DNA from: Anas platyrhynchos
Taxonomy: Eukaryota; Chordata; Aves; Anseriformes; Anatidae
NCBI RefSeq assembly: GCF_047663525.1
Contig: NC_092591.1
Coordinates: 31,777,001 to 31,841,000 of the forward strand
Direction of reading: 5' to 3'
Length of the DNA: 64,000 bases
How positions within the stretch are numbered: position 1 is the stretch's first letter; the number at the start of each line of letters is the position of its first letter. A program made the translations under genes and the position numbers. Positions 34,956 through 51,964 of the stretch are shown here, one piece after another. Below the pieces are notes generated by a model. It saw nothing but the letters and a program-made list of their open reading frames with translations, did no database searches and had not been told where the DNA came from.

Positions 34956-34986
34956 GTTTCCATGGCGATGCCGTCCCCTATAAAAG
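34956..34986 (+). promoter_or_regulatory. ODF3 copy 1 core promoter: X-box-like element and TATA box
   Basis: TATAAAAG lies at 34979-34986, with GTTTCCATGGCGATG (X-box-like, 9 of 12 consensus positions) at 34956-34970. Transcription would start near 35010. A non-coding exon then runs to a donor at 35127/35128 (AAGAAAG/GTGAAG), followed by the acceptor CTACCTTTAG at 35396. RFX factors driving sperm and cilium genes is family knowledge; use of this site is inference. Confidence 0.6.
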
Positions 34987-35386
34987 CTGGCAGCTGACAC
35001 CCTCCCCCAGAGTCAGAGTCTGTCCTGAGCTCTGCCTGTCCGCAGCAGCTCTCTGTGCCCTGTGACTGTGAGCAGCCACAGCAGCAGCGCTCATCCTCAC
35101 CGAATTTTCCTTCCAAGGCTAAGAAAGGTGAAGTGGAGCTCCTCCCGCAGGGAGAGGCGGGTTTCAGACCTGGGTTTTGGGACTGGAGATTCAGCTGTCG
35201 GTCTGCTGGTGAAAGAAGCAGCGATAGCTTTGTTTCCTCTGAAGGCTCAGTACCGAGGCACAGAGGGACGGGGGAGAAGTCCTGTGCACCAAGCGGAGCA
35301 CTGGCACCTGAAAGAGAGGGGCAGAGCTGAACTCCAGGCTCTTTCGGGGCAGCCCATCAGTAACTCCTCTGCTCTTCTACCTTTAG

Positions 35387-38685
<3,299 letters not shown>

Positions 38686-40258
38686 AAAGAAGTTCCCCAA
38701 AAGACCTGGCTTGTTCTCCTTGAGCTATGAGGAGAGGAATGAGAAGGAAGGGAAGCGGGGTGTGAGTGAGGAAGTTTCCTTTTCCCTCTGTAAGGTTAAA
38801 GCCTCAGCAAGAAGAGTTCAAGAGGAGAGCCCCATAATCCAAAGGGCACGCAAGACAGCCAGATCTACCGGCACCTTTTCACCTGCGTGCCTTCAACCCA
38901 CTAGGCCTTGCATCCTGATTGCTCCCTTCACCCTGTGCCAGGGCCGTGCCTCTCCTGCAGGCTGCAGTGCTCCTGGCTGAGGAGAGATGCCAGCCCCACA
39001 AAGAGCCATCAGAGCTCAACGCCGCGCCATGACAGCACTCAGGGCCTTCCCTACCCACTCGCACCCCACAGCCGAGCATCCTGGAGCTGCACCATGCAGC
39101 TGCTGCAGGGAACTTTACGCCAAGCGTTTACCACCTGCCTCGTAGCTTCCGGCAGCATGCGAGACTGCAGCAGGCACCAGAAGCACCAGCACTTCACGTG
39201 GTGATGCTGCACATTGACTTCCCACCCTAAGTTCCCTTTCTGGTGCAGTTCCCTTCCCCTCTTGGCGGCAGAAGCCAGATCTTAGGTTACAGGCATTTCC
39301 TTTTCTTCCCCATGGAGTACCGTGGGGGCTTTTCCCTACACCATATTGGCATCTGCCAGCATGGGAAGTCTGAATCAGCAGAAGCAGCTTGCTTTTCTCA
39401 ACATCTTTCCCACCTTTTTGGCCTCTAAAGATAGCATCTAGGTCTGCTGCATAGCAAGACATAAGCAACTCATAAGGGAAAAGCCACTGCCTGTGAGAAC
39501 AGGCACAAGAAAGAAGTAAGAGAAAGTACACTGAAGGGGACCAGACCTGTTATTTTTAAAGGCAGCACATTTTGCACATGCAGAAGAAAGGTTTCTGTGA
39601 CGATTTAGACTTTTTGCCTGTGAATGACTTTCTGTGATTGTTCCAATACATTTCCTTTTCATCATTAAAATCAGATTCACACTGAACTCCACTCCTCCTG
39701 TTCTCTGAGCTCACAGGGCTAACCCCAGTGTGCTCAATGTTGGAAAACAGAACGTTCTGCAGTACGCCCCCTCCCAAGGGGAAACTGTGATTTACAGTCC
39801 CAGCAGCAGACAGAGAATTGAGATAAACTAGTTTTGATGGCAGCAACCATGCATAGACACAGCTCATAATGCAGCTATCAAGGGTCCATTGAAGACACAG
39901 CATTACGACTGACTTCTCTAGTTCTAGTACTGTTCTAGTTCTCTTAGTTCATCAGGAGAAAGGTCAACATCTTCTAACCTCCCAAACAAAAGCAGCTCAG
40001 CAGAATGTGCAAAGCACCCACTCTATGTGCCACAGAAGGACTTCAGTTTAGTACAAAACTTTATTCATACCAATACTGCAAAACTACAAAAGTGAACACA
40101 GAATCTGAGCAGGCCTGGAGCCTGTCCCATCCACCAACCTCTGGAACAGCAGCAAGGCCCCAGACAGCTTTATTTTATTAACAAACTAGAATATGCAAAA
40201 CTTTTCAGTTTAACAGCAGTTTCAAGATTTGGCTCTGAAAGGGGGTGTCTGGAAGAAA
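38686..40258. other. ODF3 downstream region and probable 3' end of a convergent minus-strand gene
   Basis: No open frame here looks coding. Minus-strand AATAAA signals lie at 40060-40065, 40169-40174 and 40174-40179, so the last ~200 bp look like the end of a transcript arriving from the right. That gene's body is not in the unit, since the next unit starts at 40259. The same block recurs at about 49225-50790 and 59770-61335. Confidence 0.45.
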
Positions 40259-41269
40259 TCCTCCCCAACAAGCCCATATTGGCTAGATATTTCCTTTGGC
40301 CTCATCCTGGAATCACTTAGCAATTTCTTTGCCCTTCGACTCATCCGGGTCCAGATCTGGAAATAGATGGTGGTCTCCTTTGTTTAGCAGTGCCAAAATG
40401 CCGACCAAGTACTACTGGGACTAGTTTAGGTGTTGTTTTTTTTTCCAAGTTTGAGGAGAATGTGCAGGGAAGAAGAGTAGGAATGGAGGCATCAAGGACT
40501 TTGGTTCTTATCGCTGCTTCTCTATTAAATGCGGCAGCTCCCAGCAATGTCTCTGTGTGGAGGAACGATGGGTGAATTGACAGACCGCTTTGATTTCAGA
40601 AGCGGATGACTTCTGAGGAAAGGCCACTGGAACAGCCTGGTCTTCATGATGGTGGCCATTTCAGTTTGCTTTAGCTGTTGTAAATAAAGACCTGGTTTTA
40701 CATTTTTTTACCCAGGTGTTGTGTGTTTTTTAATTTCTCCTCCAGCTCCTGGCCTTGCCCCGGGCTCCTGTCTCAGGGTACTTCAGCCCGTTTCTGCCAG
40801 CTGCTGCCCGTGCCCTGCTTGTGCCTGTTGACACATGCTTAACCCTCTGAAACAGAACTGCAACATTTGGAAGTTCTTGGAGAACCTGAGAAGGTATAAC
40901 CTGTTCGCGTGCTGGAAAATAGCCTCTCCCAGCAGGAAATATTCTGAGAAAGTGCCGTACCTGAGACAATTCACAAGTATGAATTCAAGGCGGGTGTGCA
41001 GGGTAATAACAGCAACACAGTAGTTGATCGCCATTTGCCGAGGCGATCGGCTCCGGGGCAGACGCGTTCTGCAGCGGAGCGGGGGATCGGGCCAGGCAGG
41101 GCTAATTTTCCGGCATCGAGCCGACTTCAGGGAGCCGCCAGGACCCGGCAGCCCTCCTGAGGGAGGCTGACGAGGCGAAGGCGGAGCCAGCAGCGCCCCC
41201 TCCCCGGCCGTTCAACAGCTGCCCCTAGGGAGCGCGGCGAACAGGGCGGGCAAACAGGGAGTGGCGCGG

Positions 41270-41368
41270 CAGGGCGAGCAGGCAGGGCGAGCAGGCAGGG
41301 CGAGCAGGCAGGGCGAGCAGGCAGGGCGAGCAGGCAGGGCGAGCAGGCAGGGCGAGCAGGCAGGGCGG
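41270..41368 (+). repeat. 13-bp minisatellite in CR1 5' region, 7 copies (unit 2)
   Basis: Seven perfect copies of CAGGGCGAGCAGG are followed by a partial one. They lie about 240 bp into the CR1 and about 50 bp before ORF1. Confidence 0.95.
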
Positions 41369-41419
41369 AGAGCAACCCCCTGCCCACACGAACACCTCTT
41401 AACGACAGCCGTTAGCTAG

Positions 41420-42505
41420 GTGATAACGGTCTCCACCAGGCACGGTGCGCTCTCCAGGAGGTCGGTGTACACCCAGACCGACTGCCCGTTAAAAAATGCA
41501 GCGGTTCAGGTCACGGGATGCAGGGAGTGTCAGAGCCTGCTGCTGCCGTCGGCGGGAGGCAGAGACGCTGCGTGCGTGAGGTGCGAGCAGGTGGATGACC
41601 TGATCCGCATGGTGGCGGAGCTCAAGGAGGAGGTGGAGAGGTTGAGGGCCATCAGGGAGTGTGAGCGGGAGATAGACTGGTGGAGTAACTCCCTGCAGGG
41701 CCTCAAGGAGAGGTACCGGGGTGAGACACCCCAGATGGGGGTGGACCCCCTGCCCTGTCGCCGTCGGGCAGAGGGAGGGGATCTGGGAGTTGAGGAGGAA
41801 TGGAGACAGGTCCCTGCTCGACATGGCAGGCGATGCCCTCCCCTTCCGGCCCCACCTTCCCAGGTGCCCTTACGAAACAGGTTTGAGGCCCTGGAGATTG
41901 AGAGACCAGCAACTGAGGAAGAGGTAGAAAGTGTTCCCAGGAGGATGCCTAGGGCGAGGAGGTCGACTCCACGCCTCAGGACTGCCTCCACCAAGAAAGA
42001 CAGGAGGGTGATTGTTGTGGGAGACTCTGTCCTTAGGGGAACAGAGGGTCCTATTTGTCGGCCTGACCCTACCCGTAGGGAAGTCTGCTGCCTCCCTGGG
42101 GCCAGGGTCAGGGACGTCGCCAAGAAAGTCAAGTGCCTGGTACGGCCCACTGACTACTACCCGCTACTGGTCTTTCAGGCTGGTAGCGATGAAGTAGCAA
42201 CGAGAAGTCCGAAGGCGATCAAAAGAGACTTTAGGGATTTGGAGCGACTACTTAGAGGATCAGGCGCGCAGATTGTGTTTGCCTCTGTCCTTCCGATAGG
42301 GGGGATCGAAGCAGAAAGGTGTGCTGTTCACATAAACTCGTGGCTTCGAGACTGGTGTGACCGGCAGAACTTTGGGTTCTTTGATCACGGGAAGGCCTAT
42401 GCTACACCGGGCCTGATGGCACCGGACGGGAAGGGCCTCTCTCGGAGAGGGGTAAGGATCTTTGGTCAGGAGTTGGCAGGGCTGATAGATAGGGCTTTAA
42501 ACTAG
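41420..42505 (+). CDS. CR1 ORF1 (Cys-rich, coiled coil, SGNH-type esterase domain), unit 2
   Basis: This is the nucleic-acid-binding ORF1 product of a CR1 LINE, 361 codons and open throughout. It has Cys pairs CREC (about 34-37) and CVRC (about 52-55), a short coiled coil (VAELKEEVERLRAI, about 65-78), and an SGNH/esterase-like domain starting IVVGDSVLRG with Ser203 as the expected nucleophile. At the C-terminal block the usual DGxHLS reads DGKGLS, so Gly339 replaces the expected His. The GTN-type block reads GSDEV. The frame begins with GTG at 41420 right after a stop; the first ATG is at 41609, after the Cys pairs. Either initiation is non-AUG or the Cys-rich part is not made. Identical copies are in units 3 and 4. 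Confidence 0.85.
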   Translation: MITVSTRHGALSRRSVYTQTDCPLKNAAVQVTGCRECQSLLLPSAGGRDAACVRCEQVDDLIRMVAELKEEVERLRAIRECEREIDWWSNSLQGLKERYRGETPQMGVDPLPCRRRAEGGDLGVEEEWRQVPARHGRRCPPLPAPPSQVPLRNRFEALEIERPATEEEVESVPRRMPRARRSTPRLRTASTKKDRRVIVVGDSVLRGTEGPICRPDPTRREVCCLPGARVRDVAKKVKCLVRPTDYYPLLVFQAGSDEVATRSPKAIKRDFRDLERLLRGSGAQIVFASVLPIGGIEAERCAVHINSWLRDWCDRQNFGFFDHGKAYATPGLMAPDGKGLSRRGVRIFGQELAGLIDRALN

Positions 42506-42561
42506 AGCCGAAGGGGGAAGGGGCTAAAACCAGGTACGCCGGTGAAGACCTAAGGGATGGT

Positions 42562-43848
42562 ATGCTAGAATCAGAGGGGCTGTGTGCCAGTGAGATCCTT
42601 CAGTTAGATCCACAAGGTGCTAAGTGTAAGGAGACGCACCTGAAATGCTTCTACACGAACGCACGCAGTATGAGGAATAAAATGGATGAGCTAGAAGTCC
42701 TGGCCCAGTCCCGCAACTACGACATCATCGGCATAAGCGAAACCTGGTGGGATGAGTCCTGTGACTGGGGTGTTGCGATAGATGGTTACAGGCTCTTCAG
42801 GAGGGACAGGCAGGGTAGGCGAGGTGGTGGGGTGGCGATGTATGTGAAGCAGGGGCTGGACTGTGTGGAACTTCAGGTTGGCGATGGCAAAGTTGAGAGC
42901 CTCTGGGTAAGGATCAAGGGACGAACGAATAAAGGGGATGTCGTTGTGGGAGTCTATTACAGACCGCCTGGCCAGGATGATAGCGCCGATAACTTATTCT
43001 TTACAGAACTAAGAGAGGCCTCGAGATTAACTCCCCTTGTCCTTATGGGGGACTTCAACCTGCCAGACGTTAACTGGGAGTGCCACACGGCTGACACGAG
43101 CAAGTCCAGGAGGTTCATGAAGCACCTAGACGATAACTTCTTGGTGCAGGTGCTAACGGAGCCAACTAGGAAAGGTGCCCTCCTAGACCTGTTGCTAGAA
43201 AACAGAGAGGGTCTGGTGGGAGATGTGGTGATTGGTGGCCGCCTCGGTCATAGCGACCATGAAGTGGTTGAGTTCAAAATTTACGGTGACAGAAGGACAA
43301 GTGCCACCAAAACCTCATCCCTAGATATGGGGAAAGCGGACTTCAGGCTGCTCAGGGAACTAGTCAGCAAGGTCCCCTGGGAAGCTGCTCTTGAAGGCCT
43401 CGATGTCCACCAGTGCTGGTCATTCTTTAAGCGATGCCTCCTAGAAGCACAAGATCAGGCAATTCCTAAATATCGCAAGTCAGGCAGGCGGGGCAGGAGG
43501 CCGGCGTGGCTGACCAGGAACATTCTGATGGAGATTAGGCGGAAACAGAGAGTGTTTCGCTACTGGAAGGAGGGCCAGGTGTCATGGAAAGAATACAGGG
43601 ATGCTGTTCGTGTTTGTAGGGAGAAAATTCGTGTGGCTAAAGCACACCTAGAGTTGAAGCTGGCTGTGTCTGTGAGAGAAAATAAAAAGGGTTTTTTTAG
43701 ATATGTGAATGGAAAAAGGAGAACTAAAGAATACAGTATCAAGATCTTACTGCTACAGGGAGGCAGAGAGACAAAAAGCTCTCATTTTGGTTGCTTTGGC
43801 CTCTCCATTAGGGACCATGCTGTCTGCAACACTCCCTCAGCCTCCTGA
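42562..43848 (+). pseudogene. CR1 ORF2, endonuclease part only, running into host sequence (unit 2)
   Basis: This is the N-terminal half of CR1 ORF2, starting at the ATG at 42562. The apurinic-like endonuclease is complete to the eye: FYTNARSMRNK, the catalytic Glu60 in ISETWW, GGGVAMYVK, VYYRPPG, MGDFNLPDVNW and the final SDHEVVEF. After the linker (RRPAWLTRNI, KGFFRYVNGKRRTKE) the element ends at about 43731. The frame continues for 39 codons in flanking DNA to a stop at 43848. The reverse transcriptase is missing, so the copy cannot move on its own. Unit 3 differs by Gly to Arg in IKGRTNKG. Confidence 0.9.
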
Positions 43849-43869
43849 TCTCTTCCAGCAGCACTATCT

Positions 43870-44229
43870 TGTTGTCGACGGAAGGAAGACACAGACGCTC
43901 AATATGAGTGATCAGTGAACTTCGATTTATTGGATAGCTCAGCCGTCTTTTATATGATTCAATATAATTAGCTCATACATATTGCAAAAGCTAAGCTCAC
44001 TATTGGTTAGTGCAACTTTCCCTATCTTATCAGCTAGCTCCTCATTCCCTCAACCGTTATCCCGTCTTAGGTACTTTCCCATCCACACACTGACACAATG
44101 CCTTTGTCCCTTGATTGGCTTCCCGCCATCGGCCAGACTCATATGAGCTGCGTTCGATACTTTTTTAGCTCGCGACCTCCAAGTTGTTCAACATTCACAT
44201 GACCTACTTCACTTAACCATTCCTCCACA
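43870..44229 (-). mobile_element. Solo LTR (ERVK-like), unit 2
   Basis: This is the unit 2 copy of the 360-bp LTR, with the same CTATCT duplication at 43864-43869 and 44230-44235. It looks whole as a solo LTR, is nearly identical to the unit 1 copy, and was inherited by duplication. Confidence 0.85.
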
Positions 44230-45534
44230 CTATCTGTCCATTCATCGCTGTGTTTAGGGAGCTTACGGTGACCAAGTCTTTCAATTCAGTTTCCCTGGAG
44301 ATGGATGAAGTGGCTTTCATGAAATCACCCCAGGAGAGTTGGGGCAGCAATAACAGTACATTTTCTGCTGATACTACCTGTAGCTTGCAAGTACTTCGAG
44401 CTATCACATAAGCATACCCACGGTTACGTGTCCCCTGGGTTTAAGTGCCCCTAGGTTAACTGCCTCAAGCACTGCCCTGCAGTTTATTTAGTACAAGGGG
44501 CGTGTGAGACGCTTGGTGCTCCCAGGATGCCCTTGTGAGGGGCTGGGAGGGCAGGAGGTGCTTAAGCAAGGTGTGGGGTGCTCCCAGGGCACTTGTGAAA
44601 GGGGCTGGATGCACACAGGGTGCTCGGACAAGGAGGGGGGTCTGCCCCTGTCCCCACCACCCCAAAGCGGGGACATGCGGTACAGGGGGTACGACAAGGA
44701 TGCCCTCGGCCTGGCTGCTGGGCTTGGGGGCATCATGGACAACAAGGGGGGCAGCGGAGATGAGGAGGAAATTAGGAACACCAGGAGGAAATGGTAATTT
44801 CAGGAGATTGGGAAGAAATGAATTCCAACCCTCAGTCCATGTCACATGTACCACAATCTTCTACATCGTCTCAGACCCTCTCCAAGTACATGGACACTAC
44901 ACACATCTTCAGTGCCACCGCACACAGGGCCCTCCCTACCCACTCGCACCCCACAGCCAAGCATCCATCCAAATTTTAGATTTTTTTCACCCATCTTTTT
45001 TTATTCTTGTGCATACACTATCATGGCAAAAACATGAGATGAACTCACTCTGTTGTTCTCCTGAAACTCGAGAACCTGCTGCCTCAGAGCCCAATTTCCC
45101 TGTTTTCCGGAGAAATGGTGTGTCTTCAGTGAACTGAGACACAGGGATGTGAGCAGTGCTGCCCTAGCTCCAAAGTTGTAATCATTCATTGCTCTGCAAG
45201 ATCTTCCTGTGCTGTTTCAGAGGAGGCCTTGTCTCTCCAGTATTCTCTCAGAACAAAAGTTTACATCACACAGGATCGTAAAATCATCCAGGGTAGGAAA
45301 AGACCATTTACTCCCACCTTTAAACTAGTCCTAAAAGGATTAGTTTAAGTCCCTAGTTGGAGACTTGTCCCCAAGGACAGCCCAGCTCCACGCCCCAGCC
45401 TGGGGGGCACAGGGCTGGCATCTCCCTGGGCTGAGGCCAGAGACACTTTACCAGATGGGGTCCAGCCCAAGCCTTGGAGGTAACAGCCCAGATGGGGTCA
45501 CCATGGTTCTGAAGCCTCTATGCTGTCATAATGC

Positions 45535-45565
45535 GTTTCCATGGCGATGCCGTCCCCTATAAAAG
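45535..45565 (+). promoter_or_regulatory. ODF3 copy 2 core promoter
   Basis: The X-box-like element at 45535-45549 and TATAAAAG at 45558-45565 are unchanged from copy 1. The non-coding first exon donor and the acceptor before the start-codon exon are also kept. Confidence 0.6.
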
Positions 45566-45965
45566 CTGGCAGCTGACACCCTCCCCCAGAGTCAGAGTCT
45601 GTCCTGAGCTCTGCCTGTCCGCAGCAGCTCTCTGTGCCCTGTGACTGTGAGCAGCCACAGCAGCAGCGCTCATCCTCACCGAATTTTCCTTCCAAGGCTA
45701 AGAAAGGTGAAGTGGAGCTCCTCCCGCAGGGAGAGGCGGGTTTCAGACCTGGGTTTTGGGACTGGAGATTCAGCTGTCGGTCTGCTGGTGAAAGAAGCAG
45801 CGATAGCTTTGTTTCCTCTGAAGGCTCAGTACCGAGGCACAGAGGGACGGGGGAGAAGTCCTGTGCACCAAGCGGAGCACTGGCACCTGAAAGAGAGGGG
45901 CAGAGCTGAACTCCAGGCTCTTTCGGGGCAGCCCATCAGTAACTCCTCTGCTCTTCTACCTTTAG

Positions 45966-49224
<3,259 letters not shown>

Positions 49225-50790
49225 AAAAAAGTTCCCCAAAAGACCTGGCTTGTTCTCCTTGAGCTATGAGGAGAGGAATGAGAAGGAAGGGAAGCGGGGT
49301 GTGAGTGAGGAAGTTTCCTTTTCCCTCTGTAAGGTTAAAGCCTCAGCAAAAAGAGTTCAAGAGGAGAGCCCCACAATCCAAAGGGCACGCAAGACAGCCA
49401 GATCTACCGGCACCTTTTCACCTGCGTGCCTTCAACCCACTAGGCCTTGCATCCTGATTGCTCCCTTCACCCTGTGCCAGGGCCGTTCCTCTCCTGCAGG
49501 CTGCAGTGCTTCTGGCTGAGGAGAGATGCCAGCCCCACAAAGAGCCATCAGAGCTCAACGCCGCGCCATGACAGCACTCAGGGCCTTCCCTACCCACTCG
49601 CACCCCACAGCCGAGCATCCTGGAGCTGCACCATGCAGCTGCTGCAGGGAACTTTACGCCAAGCGTTTACCACCTGCCTCGTAGCTTCCGGCAGCATGCG
49701 AGACTGCAGCAGGCACCAGAAGCACCAGCACTTCACGTGGTGATGCTGCACATTGACTTCCCACCCTAAGTTCCCTTTCTGGTGCAGTTCCCTTCCCCTC
49801 TTGGCGGCAGAAGCCAGATCTTAGGTTACAGGCATTTCCTTTTCTTCCCCATGGAGTACCGTGGGGGCTTTTCCCTACACCATATTGGCATCTGCCAGCA
49901 TGGGAAGTCTGAATCAGCAGAAGCAGCTTGCTTTTCTCAACATCTTTCCCACCCTTTTGGCCTCTGAAGATAGCATCTAGGTCTGCTGCATAGCAAGACA
50001 GTCATAAGGGAAAAGCCACTGCCTGTGAGAACAGGCACAAGAAAGAAATAAGAGAAAGTACACTGAAGGGGACCAGACCTGTTATTTTTAAAGGCAGCAC
50101 ATTTTGCACATGCAGAAGAAAGGTTTCTGTGACGATTTAGACTTTTTGCCTGTGAATGACTTTCTGTGATTGTTCCAATACATTTCCTTTTCATCATTAA
50201 AATCAGATTCACACTGAACTCCACTCCTCCTGTTCTCTGAGCTCACAGGGCTAACCCCAGTGTGCTCAATGTTGGAAAACAGAACGTTCTGCAGTACGCC
50301 CCCTCCCAAGGGGAAACTGTGATTTACAGTCCCAGCAGCAGACAGAGAATTGAGATAAACTAGTTTTGATGGCAGCAACCATGCATAGACACAGCTCATA
50401 ATGCAGCTATCAAGGGTCCATTGAAGACACAGCATTACGACTGACTTCTCTAGTTCTAGTACTGTTCTAGTTCTCTTAGTTCATCAGGAGAAAGGTCAAC
50501 ATCTTCTAACCTCCCAAACAAAAGCAGCTCAGCAGAATGTGCAAAGCACCCACTCTATGTGCCACAGAAGGACTTCAGTTTAGTACAAAACTTTATTCAT
50601 ACCAATACTGCAAAACTACAAAAGTGAACACAGAATCTGAGCAGGCCTGGAGCCTGTCCCATCCACCAACCTCTGGAACAGCAGCAAGGCCCCAGACAGC
50701 TTTATTTTATTAACAAACTAGAATATGCAAAACTTTTCAGTTTAACAGCAGTTTCAAGATTTGGCTCTGAAAGGGGGTGTCTGGAAGAAA
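49225..50790. other. ODF3 copy 2 downstream region and orphan 3' end of a convergent gene
   Basis: This is the unit 2 counterpart of 38686-40258, with a 7-bp deletion near 50001 relative to unit 1 and minus-strand AATAAA signals near 50592 and 50700. No gene body follows, because unit 3 starts at 50791. The poly(A) signals are therefore orphaned in this unit. Confidence 0.45.
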
Positions 50791-51801
50791 TCCTCCCCAA
50801 CAAGCCCATATTGGCTAGATATTTCCTTTGGCCTCATCCTGGAATCACTTAGCAATTTCTTTGCCCTTCGACTCATCCGGGTCCAGATCTGGAAATAGAT
50901 GGTGGTCTCCTTTGTTTAGCTGTGCCAAAATGCCGACCAAGTACTACTGGGACTAGTTTAGGTGTTGTTTTTTTTTCCAAGTTTGAGGAGAATGTGCAGG
51001 GAAGAAGAGTAGGAATGGAGGCATCAAGGACTTTGGTTCTTATCGCTGCTTCTCTATTAAATGCGGCAGCTCCCAGCAATGTCTCTGTGTGGAGGAACGA
51101 TGGGTGAATTGACAGACCGCTTTGATTTCAGAAGCGGATGACTTCTGAGGAAAGGTCACTGGAACAGCCTGGTCTTCATGATGGTGGCCATTTCAGTTTG
51201 CTTTAGCTGTTGTAAATAAAGACCTGGTTTTACATTTTTTTACCCAGGTGTTGTGTGTTTTTTAATTTCTCCTCCAGCTCCTGGCCTTGCCCCGGGCTCC
51301 TGTCTCAGGGTACTTCAGCCCGTTTCTGCCAGCTGCTGCCCGTGCCCTGCTTGTGCCTGTTGACACATGCTTAACCCTCTGAAACAGAACTGCAACATTT
51401 GGAAGTTCTTGGAGAACCTGAGAAGGTATAACCTGTTCGCGTGCTGGAAAATAGCCTCTCCCAGCAGGAAATATTCTGAGAAAGTGCCGTACCTGAGACA
51501 ATTCACAAGTATGAATTCAAGGCGGGTGTGCAGGGTAATAACAGCAACACAGTAGTTGATCGCCATTTGCCGAGGCGATCGGCTCCGGGGCAGACGCGTT
51601 CTGCAGCGGAGCGGGGGATCGGGCCAGGCAGGGCTAATTTTCCGGCATCGAGCCGACTTCAGGGAGCCGCCAGGACCCGGCAGCCCTCCTGAGGGAGGCT
51701 GACGAGGCGAAGGCGGAGCCAGCAGCGCCCCCTCCCCGGCCGTTCAACAGCTGCCCCTAGGGAGCGCGGCGAACAGGGCGGGCAAACAGGGAGTGGCGCG
51801 G

Positions 51802-51913
51802 CAGGGCGAGCAGGCAGGGCGAGCAGGCAGGGCGAGCAGGCAGGGCGAGCAGGCAGGGCGAGCAGGCAGGGCGAGCAGGCAGGGCGAGCAGGCAGGGCGA
51901 GCAGGCAGGGCGG
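51802..51913 (+). repeat. 13-bp minisatellite, 8 copies (unit 3)
   Basis: Eight perfect CAGGGCGAGCAGG copies and a partial one; this accounts exactly for the 13-bp length difference between units 2 and 3. Confidence 0.95.
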
Positions 51914-51964
51914 AGAGCAACCCCCTGCCCACACGAACACCTCTTAACGACAGCCGTTAGCTAG

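Larger units (their letters stand above)
41028..43731 (+). mobile_element. CR1 LINE, 5' end present, 3' half deleted (unit 2)
   Basis: Unit 1 and unit 2 agree up to GTAGTTGA (41027), then unit 2 reads TCGCCATTTGCCGAGGCGAT and continues for 2.7 kb as CR1: a 5' region with a minisatellite, ORF1, then ORF2 through the endonuclease and into the linker. It stops at about 43731 (RRTKE) and host sequence resumes at CAGTATCA. The reverse transcriptase and 3' UTR are absent. At the same place unit 1 has ~395 bp of other sequence, so insertion and deletion, or replacement, occurred here. Confidence 0.93.

Noticed and set aside
41270-41368. Considered as a CRISPR array
   Set aside because: The 13-bp units are directly joined with no unique spacers, in an animal genome.
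41420-42505. Considered as a novel host gene family amplified with ODF3
   Set aside because: Cys pairs, coiled coil, GDSVLRG and the following endonuclease ORF2 are those of CR1.
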